64,000 bases of DNA from Actinacidiphila yanglinensis (GTDB lineage Bacteria > Actinomycetota > Actinomycetes > Streptomycetales > Streptomycetaceae). Below the pieces are notes generated by a model, which made no database searches, was not told the DNA's origin, and saw only the letters and a list, made by a program, of their open reading frames with translations. Shown piece after piece: positions 59,230 to 64,000 of this stretch; the stretch's first letter is position 1; each line of letters begins with the position of its first letter. The position numbers were made by a program, and so were the translations under genes. The stretch lies in assembly GCF_900107965.1 (NCBI RefSeq), contig NZ_FNVU01000008.1, positions 248,001-312,000 on the forward strand, read 5' to 3'.

Positions 59230-60819
59230 TCACGGCTCCCAGGGCCACGTGGCGTCGCGGCCGCGGGCGAGGAGGTCCACCAGCGTGAACAGCCGGTCCG
59301 AGAACCCCGCGATCTCGTAGCGGCCCGCGGTGGCGGTGTCGAGCGCCGACGGCGCGTACCCCGCCGTGTTGACGCCGAACATCGGCACGGAGGCGGGCAC
59401 CGCCGTGGACACGGACAGGCCGTGCGCGCCGGTCCCCGGGTACGCGAACGCCTGCATGTCCGAGAACAGCACCACCCGGTCGTGCCGCCGGTAGGCGGTC
59501 TTGAGCGCGGTGACCGTCTCGGTGCCGTGCCCGACCTCACCGACCCGCGCGCAGAACTCGTCGGCCTGCCGCAGCACGCTCCCGCCGCGCCGCAGCCGGT
59601 GGCTGAACACGCCGCTGGCGAAGCCGACCAGGTCGACGTCGCAGCCCCGCGCGGCCAGCGCGACCGCGAACAGCGCGCCCACGTCCACGTGCCGGACCTG
59701 GCTGCGCCCCGAGATCGCCCGCCGCATCGACGCGGACGTGTCGACCAGGACCAGCGTGCGGCCCGGCAGCGCCGGGATGTTCCCCGTCGACGCGAGGAGC
59801 GCCCGCTCCAGTGCGGCGCCCCAGCGCAGCGACGGCGCCGCGCGGTACGCGGACAGGAACCGGTAGGGGAACTGCCGGGAGCGCCGCACCTGCTCGGGGT
59901 CCGCGAGCCGCGCCGCGAGCCGCTCGGCGACGTCGTCGGGCACGCCTGCCTCGTCGAAGTTGCGCAGGTTGCGGGTGAGCGCCATCAGCCCCATCCGCGG
60001 CGCGATCGCCGACCAGGCGGCGGCGTCCATCGCCCCGAGCGAGGCCAGCTGCTCCCACGTCATCCCGGCAGCGCCCAACCGCGCCGGGTCCGCGAGGAAG
60101 TACGCGCGGCGCTCGGCGACGGGCATGGCCATGGCGGCCCGGTAGGCGGTGAGCACCGGCAGCCGGGCGGTGACCCGCACGACGTCCCGCTTCCAGCGCC
60201 GGTCGGCGAGGTAGTCGAACAGGTCGGCCTGCCACGGCCCGGCCGGGCGCGGCTTGGCGAGCGCCACCACGTCGGCCATCCGCCAGGCCGCGGCCGCCCC
60301 GTCGTACTTCAGCGCGGCCTGCTCGGTGTAGAGGCGGGTGACGGCGTCGCCGAGACCGCGCTGCACCCCGCCAGGCAGCGTGGCCTTGCCGGTGCGCGCC
60401 TTCCAGTAGGCGAGGAACTCGGCGGGCTCGTCGGCGCGCAGCAGCGCGGAGTCGACCAGCTTCCGTACGGAGACGCTCGGCACGACGTCGGTGCCGGCGC
60501 GACGGGCCAGCGCGGACTCGGCCGCGACCACGACCGCGGCCGAGCGCATGTTCATCTCACCGCGCAGGTACGGCACGAACCGCGCCACCCAGTCCGGGTC
60601 GGTCCGGGTCACGGCGTGCACGAGCTGCCGGAACCGGCTGTCGCGGTCGGCGGCGGACTCGTAGAAGGTGTCCTCGCCGACCATGGAGGCGGCGGCGAGC
60701 AGGAACAGGTCGCTCTTGGCGTCCCGGCTGAAGGCGGCGCCGCCCTCGTAGGTGGTGGTGCGGCCGGTGGTGGCCACCGGGCCGGTGGGAGCGCGGCGGC
60801 GCGCGGCGAACTTGCCCAT
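59230..60819 (-). CDS. rsr: TROVE-domain protein, Ro60/Rsr homologue
   Basis: This 529-residue bacterial homologue of the Ro60 autoantigen has an N-terminal HEAT-repeat TROVE ring from about residue 20 (TTYEGGAAFSRDAKSDLFLL) to 340. A von Willebrand A domain follows, with MIDAS motif DTSAS in LVLVDTSASMRRAISG and VLFSDMQAFAY. Ro proteins bind misfolded small RNAs in the ring and Y RNAs on its outer surface, and in bacteria tether the RNA to PNPase. ATG at 60819 follows AGGAG. Just upstream on the same strand lies a tandem array of Y-RNA-like structures, a direct functional link. Confidence 0.95.
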   Translation of the reverse strand: MGKFAARRRAPTGPVATTGRTTTYEGGAAFSRDAKSDLFLLAAASMVGEDTFYESAADRDSRFRQLVHAVTRTDPDWVARFVPYLRGEMNMRSAAVVVAAESALARRAGTDVVPSVSVRKLVDSALLRADEPAEFLAYWKARTGKATLPGGVQRGLGDAVTRLYTEQAALKYDGAAAAWRMADVVALAKPRPAGPWQADLFDYLADRRWKRDVVRVTARLPVLTAYRAAMAMPVAERRAYFLADPARLGAAGMTWEQLASLGAMDAAAWSAIAPRMGLMALTRNLRNFDEAGVPDDVAERLAARLADPEQVRRSRQFPYRFLSAYRAAPSLRWGAALERALLASTGNIPALPGRTLVLVDTSASMRRAISGRSQVRHVDVGALFAVALAARGCDVDLVGFASGVFSHRLRRGGSVLRQADEFCARVGEVGHGTETVTALKTAYRRHDRVVLFSDMQAFAYPGTGAHGLSVSTAVPASVPMFGVNTAGYAPSALDTATAGRYEIAGFSDRLFTLVDLLARGRDATWPWEP

Positions 60820-60956
60820 GGTTCCGATCTCCTGACGTGTCGTCATGGCAGTTGCCATGAGGGCGTGGTCCCGCACTCGGCCGGCCGCGGGCAGGGCGAG
60901 GCCCGCGTGCGGTACGGGTGGGGGTGGATGATCGGACCGGCCGGTGGGCCCGGACG

Positions 60957-61099
60957 GGCGCCGCGAGTTCCTGTCGCACGGGCTTCATGGTGCTCTGCCG
61001 TGCTGAGCTACCGGCCCCCCTTGGCGGGCCGGGCGGGATTCGAACCCGCGACCTCCCCGTGATGAGCGGAAGTAGGCTCGTGCTGCGCTTCGCGGCGCC
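60957..61099 (-). ncRNA. yrlA: Y RNA with permuted tRNA-like module (YrlA type, copy B)
   Basis: Read 5' to 3' on the minus strand: a 10-bp terminal helix GGCGCCGCGA/UCGCGGCGCC, an internal loop starting AGCGCAG, and GCACG/CGUGC. Then comes a T-arm GCGGG-UUCGAAU-CCCGC (61033-61049), a perfect 7-bp acceptor helix CCGGCCC/GGGCCGG closed by an 8-base loop (61011-61032), and UA plus a D-arm GCUC-AGCACGGCA-GAGC (60992-61010). The order T-arm, acceptor, D-arm is the reverse of a tRNA gene, and no anticodon arm exists. It lies 137 bases before rsr. Confidence 0.88.
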
Positions 61100-61105
61100 T
61101 GTTCG

Positions 61106-61163
61106 GTTGTCGTCCACCGTCGTCGGTCCGGCCGCGAGGCGACCGGACGGGAGGTGCCACAAC
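61106..61163 (-). ncRNA. Structured linker hairpin between the two tRNA-like RNAs
   Basis: GUUGU/ACAAC and CACC/GGUG outer helices enclose a 9-bp stem GUCCGGUCG/CGGCCGGAC with a CCUC-rich loop. It lacks the GCGAAGCG box of its neighbours, so it may be a processing signal or part of a longer precursor rather than a Ro ligand. Confidence 0.45.
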
Positions 61164-61169
61164 TGGGCC

Positions 61170-61317
61170 CGGGCGGCCGGCGAGTGCCGGGTCGTACGGG
61201 CGCGTGCCAAGGTGCTCCAGCCGATTGAGCTACCGGGCCCGAAGGGTCCGGGCAGGACTCGAACCCGCAACCGCTTGATCCTGAAGGAGGCCCGCACTGC
61301 GCTTCGCCGGCCACCCG
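61170..61317 (-). ncRNA. yrlA: Y RNA with permuted tRNA-like module (YrlA type, copy A)
   Basis: The terminal helix is 13 bp (CGGGUGGCCGGCG with CGCCGGCCGCCCG), followed by the bulge AAGCGCA and GUGC/GCAC. The tRNA-like part has a T-arm GCGGG-UUCGAGU-CCUGC (61252-61268), an acceptor-like helix CCGGACC/GGCCCGG with one A-C mismatch closed by a CUUCG loop (61233-61251), and UA with a D-arm GCUC-AAUCGGCUG-GAGC carrying the conserved GG (61214-61232). GGCGAAG at the stem matches the Ro-binding box I recall for bacterial Y RNAs (GNCGAA then G). Confidence 0.88.
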
Positions 61318-61321
61318 TGTC

Positions 61322-61428
61322 CAGTTGTCTCCCCCCGTGGGGTGCTGCGAGTACGGGCCGGCAGGGGAGGAATTCCCCCCTGTGGGGGAGAAGGAGCCCC
61401 TGCCTTCGCTTCGCGGCACTGCCAACTG
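61322..61428 (-). ncRNA. Third Y-RNA-like structure without tRNA module (YrlB-like)
   Basis: Outer helices CAGUUG/CAACUG and GUGCCGCGA/UCGCAGCAC (one mismatch, 61411-61419 with 61342-61350) carry the same GCGAAGCG box as the two neighbours. The distal part is a GGCAGGGG/CCCCUGCC helix topped by a pyrimidine/purine hairpin UUCUCCCCC-ACA-GGGGGGAA. No T- or D-arm is present. A TACAGT hexamer (61430-61425) could be its -10, with a start near 61418 at the base of the inner helix; no clear -35 was found. Confidence 0.65.
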
Positions 61429-61578
61429 TAGGCAGCCGGACGGGGCCGCCGCATCGCGATTTCCACCGGCCCGGCCGGGGGCCGCCGTTTCGTGGGCGCC
61501 GTCTCCGTGGCTCTGCCGTCCCCCTGGCCCCCGGCCGCGCCCCGCCGTCCCCGCGCCCGCGCCGTACCGGCGGATTGC

Positions 61579-61602
61579 GCCCTGCGCGGATCCGCGCAGG
61601 GC
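61579..61602. promoter_or_regulatory. 24-bp perfect palindrome between RNA array and reductase
   Basis: GCCCTGCGCGGA is followed directly by its exact complement. It lies between the divergent RNA array and the reductase gene, 33 bases upstream of the TACGTT -10 (61635-61640) that ends six bases before the reductase ATG. It is a candidate operator. The rest of 61429-61578 shows no feature I can support. Confidence 0.5.
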
Positions 61603-61646
61603 ATAACACCCTGGTCGGGCCGATCGGGGGGCCGTACGTTCGGCGC

Positions 61647-62690
61647 ATGACGGGAACAGCGTTCATCCTCGGAGCATCAGGGCAGATCGGCAGGCAGGCG
61701 GTGCGCGCGCTCGCCGCGGACGGCTGGCAGGTGACGGCGGCGTCGCGGGGCGGCGGATCGGACGGCGGCTGGCCGCCCGGGGTCCGGACCGTGCGGGTGG
61801 ACCGCACGGACACCGCCGCGCTGGCCGCGGCGCTGGGCGACGGCTGCGACGTCCTGCTGGACTGCGTCGCCTACGACGGCGAGCACGCCCGGCAGTTGCT
61901 GTCACTGGCCGACCGGATCGGTTCGGCGGTGGTGATTTCCAGCGCCGCGATCTACCGGGACGAGGAGGGCCGCAGCTTCGACACCCAGGAGGAGCCGGAC
62001 GGCTTCCCGCGCTATCCGGTGCCGATCCCCGAGACGCAGCCGACGGTCGCCGCGGGCCCGGAGACGTACGGCACCCGCAAGGTGGAGCTGGAGCAGACCC
62101 TGCTGGCGGCCGGCGACCGGCTGCCGAGCACGCTGCTGCGGGCCGGCGCGATCCACGGCCCGCACAGCCCGCTGCCGCGCGAACTGTACTTCGTGAAGCG
62201 GGCGTTGGACGGCCGCACGGTGCGCGTGCTGCCGTACGGCGGGACCACCAGGTTCCACCCGGTGCACGCCGCGAACATCGCCGAACTCGTCCGGCTGGCC
62301 GCGCGCGCTCCCGGCTCGCGGGTGCTCAACGCCGGCGACCCCGCGGTGCCGACCGCCGCGGAGATCAGCGCCGAGATCGACCGGGCGATGGGCCGCACCT
62401 CCGAGACCGTCCTGGTGGACGGGCCGCCGCCGGAGCCGACCGTGGGCAGCCACCCGTGGGCGACGCAGTACCCGGTCGTGCTCGACATGACCGCGGCCGA
62501 GCGGGAGTTGGGATACCGGGCGGTCACGACGTACGAGGACTCGCTGCCCGGGACGGTGGCGTGGCTGGTGGACGAGGTGACCGGCGCGGACTGGAAGGAG
62601 CGCTTCCCGCTGCCGGCGAAGCTCTCGGACGCGTCCGGCGACTGGTTCGACTACGCGGCGGAGGACGCCTGGCTGGCGAAGCGGGGCTGA
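61647..62690 (+). CDS. NAD-dependent epimerase/reductase family protein
   Basis: This 347-residue extended-SDR-like protein has the nucleotide motif FILGASGQIGRQAVRAL (5-21), YGTRKVELE in place of the usual YxxxK, and FHPVHAANIAELVRLA in the substrate domain. It resembles reductases annotated as NAD-dependent epimerase/dehydratase. The substrate is unknown. ATG at 61647 lies six bases after TACGTT, so it is probably leaderless. Confidence 0.82.
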   Translation: MTGTAFILGASGQIGRQAVRALAADGWQVTAASRGGGSDGGWPPGVRTVRVDRTDTAALAAALGDGCDVLLDCVAYDGEHARQLLSLADRIGSAVVISSAAIYRDEEGRSFDTQEEPDGFPRYPVPIPETQPTVAAGPETYGTRKVELEQTLLAAGDRLPSTLLRAGAIHGPHSPLPRELYFVKRALDGRTVRVLPYGGTTRFHPVHAANIAELVRLAARAPGSRVLNAGDPAVPTAAEISAEIDRAMGRTSETVLVDGPPPEPTVGSHPWATQYPVVLDMTAAERELGYRAVTTYEDSLPGTVAWLVDEVTGADWKERFPLPAKLSDASGDWFDYAAEDAWLAKRG

Positions 62691-62800
62691 TCGCCGCGTG
62701 CGGCGTCACGGCGGCGGGCGGGCGGCGGGCGGCGAGGCGCGGCCTGGCTCGGGATCGGAGGGGCTGTCGGCCGGGCGCGGCCGCCGCCGGGGCCACGCGC

Positions 62801-63559
62801 TCAGGAGTCGCGGCCGCCGTCCCCGCCGTCGTCCCCGCCCGTTCCCCGGCCCATGCGGCGATCCATGTGCCGGCCGAGGTGCTCCATGCGCCGATCCAGG
62901 TGGCGGCTGAACTGCTCCATGCCGGCGTCCAGTTGGCCGCCCATGTGGTGACCGAGCCAGGCGGCCCACTTCGAGCCGCGCATCACCCGGACGTGGCCGA
63001 ACACCGAACGCCCGGTGATCCGCACGACCGGACCGTCGGCCTCCTTGCCCTCCCGGCTGCCCGTCTGGGACCGCTTCCCGAACAGGGCGGAACCGGTGTC
63101 GTAGACGTTCGCGTTGTCGGGGACCAGGATCTCGACCTTGCCGAAGAAGGAGACGGCCTCGATCACCACCTCGCGGCGGGTGAACACCGCCTGCCGCAGG
63201 TCGATGACGATCGCGCCGAAACGGGCCCGGGCGACGGTGTGCGGCGGCACCGGCCACTGCCCCGCGCGCCGTACCTTCGCGAACAGCGCCTCGACGGGCG
63301 CGCTGTCGCCCGGCGCGGACAACGGGGCACCGGGTGTGGCGGTCGGCAGGTCGGCGGTGACCGGTGCCAGGTCCCCGCGGGTGCGTGCGGCGTAGACGGC
63401 CTCCAGCCGCTCGGCGTGCTCGCCGACGTCGATCCGCCCGGCGGCCAACGCGTCGCCGAGCAGGGCCGCGCTGTGGTCCCGTTCGTCGTCCGACACCCGC
63501 AGGTGCGCGTCGACCGTCCCGCCCGGCTCCGGCGACTTCCGCGGCGACGGTTCGGACAC
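62801..63559 (-). CDS. DUF1707 and LiaF-C-terminal-like protein
   Basis: This 252-residue protein has an N-terminal DUF1707 domain (LRVSDDERDHSAALLGDALA, then EHAERLEAVYAARTRGDLAP) and a beta-helical C-terminal region like that of LiaF/YvqF (FGAIVIDLRQAVFTRREVVI, FFGKVEILVPDNANV). It ends in a Met/His/Arg-rich helix with repeated DRRMEHLGRHMDRR. It may sense or respond to envelope stress. GTG at 63559 follows GGAGG by seven bases. An AT-rich TATATCGCG stretch near 63600 may hold its -10. Confidence 0.85.
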   Translation of the reverse strand: MSEPSPRKSPEPGGTVDAHLRVSDDERDHSAALLGDALAAGRIDVGEHAERLEAVYAARTRGDLAPVTADLPTATPGAPLSAPGDSAPVEALFAKVRRAGQWPVPPHTVARARFGAIVIDLRQAVFTRREVVIEAVSFFGKVEILVPDNANVYDTGSALFGKRSQTGSREGKEADGPVVRITGRSVFGHVRVMRGSKWAAWLGHHMGGQLDAGMEQFSRHLDRRMEHLGRHMDRRMGRGTGGDDGGDGGRDS

Positions 63560-63745
63560 GAGGCGACCTCCTGGGGGGATCCGACGGAACACGGTTCACG
63601 CTATATCGCGTCTTGCGGGCGGTGCAAGGCGGTGTGCGGAGGCGTCCGGCGGCCGCGCGGGGCGCACCCCGGACCCGTGCCGCGGCCCCCGCGCGGGCGA
63701 TAACGGATCGTGCGGGGGCGGGTCTTGGCCGTACCGTGCCGGAGC

Positions 63746-64000
63746 ATGAGCGCACGACTGCGGAACATCGCCCGCGAGAACGCACGGATCATCGCCGAGG
63801 GCGGCTGGACCGGCCCCGACGGGCGCTGGGTGGACGTGGCCGCCGCGGTGGCGGGCGCGGCCGACGGCACGGCGATGTACGGCCCGATGCCGGTCGAGGT
63901 CCCGGCGTCGGCCGGCGGCGGGCCCGGCACGCGCTGCACGGTCACGCCGGAGAGCAGCACGCAGGCGGCGCAACGGCTGGTCGCGGACGGCGCCGGCGCG
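63746..64000 (+). CDS. TIGR02452-type (PARG-like) protein, N-terminal part
   Basis: The 85 codons visible (MSARLRNIARENARIIAEGG, then WTGPDGRWVDVAAAVAGAAD, and ESSTQAAQRLVADGAG) match the N terminus of TIGR02452 proteins, microbial poly(ADP-ribose) glycohydrolase-like macrodomain enzymes. The catalytic macrodomain lies beyond the window. ATG at 63746 follows a TACCGT hexamer by eight bases, so the leader is very short. The product call rests on the N-terminal extension only. Confidence 0.72.
   Translation, partial: MSARLRNIARENARIIAEGGWTGPDGRWVDVAAAVAGAADGTAMYGPMPVEVPASAGGGPGTRCTVTPESSTQAAQRLVADGAGA

Noticed and set aside
60992..61268. Standard tRNA genes near 61.0 and 61.2 kb
   Set aside because: T- and D-arms are present but in the wrong order, joined through a closed acceptor helix, and there is no anticodon arm; better explained as tRNA-like Y RNA modules.
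62710..62740. G-rich stretch that might form a G-quadruplex
   Set aside because: Only three GGG runs of sufficient length; not above what is expected at this GC content.

Overview
The window looks like chromosome from a high-GC actinomycete of the Streptomyces type. It has very high GC with GC-rich third positions, many GTG starts, GGAGG-type ribosome sites and frequent leaderless promoters. It also carries typical lineage genes: a DUF6296 protein, MurT/GatD, an ECF41 sigma factor, an XRE/metalloprotease-like/MAB_1171c-type cassette, an NhaA-thioredoxin fusion, and an intergenic repeat familiar from Streptomyces. No phage or insertion-sequence genes were seen.

Layout. 0.1-9.1 kb: NDH-2 NADH dehydrogenase, two quinone oxidoreductases each divergent from its own regulator (MarR, CGNR), a phenylacetate-CoA ligase, a flotillin-like SPFH protein with a small partner, and an alpha/beta hydrolase. 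9.2-16.6 kb: NhaA-thioredoxin, then a drug-type ABC exporter with a two-component system, and an HD protein. 16.8-20.2 kb: a metal block with a cobalamin riboswitch in front of cbtB-cbtA, a 2Fe-2S protein, and a NiCoT permease behind a Nur-like box. 20.2-26.7 kb: one operon for alpha-xyloside uptake and hydrolysis (binding protein, two permeases, GH31 xylosidase, LacI repressor) with two perfect palindromic operators at its promoter. 26.8-30.2 kb: a PrmC-like methyltransferase and a GH2 beta-mannosidase.

30.5-37.0 kb: an arsenic island bounded by two broken genes. It has arsC plus a decayed thioredoxin reductase on one strand, arsR-acr3-arsO on the other, then a second ArsR diverging from a flavoprotein, an ArsI-type C-As lyase and a truncated MFS gene. 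37.1-41.7 kb: a DUF4129/MoxR/DUF58 operon. 41.9-50.9 kb: glutaminase-STAS, a baeRF-type protein, ECF41 sigma factor, the XRE cassette, an SRPBCC protein, a universal stress protein, a winged-helix regulator and small ORFs. 51.0-58.9 kb: intergenic repeat, acyl-CoA dehydrogenase with divergent TetR, murT-gatD, pfkA, ctaG-like gene and a hypothetical.

59.2-61.5 kb is the most striking part. A TROVE (Ro60/Rsr) protein is preceded, on its own strand, by a tandem array of structured RNAs. Two of them contain a complete T-arm, a capped acceptor helix and a D-arm in circularly permuted order, as expected for tRNA-mimicking bacterial Y RNAs (YrlA type). A third shares the Ro-type stem but lacks the tRNA module. 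The window closes with an NAD-binding epimerase/reductase, a DUF1707 protein and the start of a TIGR02452-type (PARG-like) gene.
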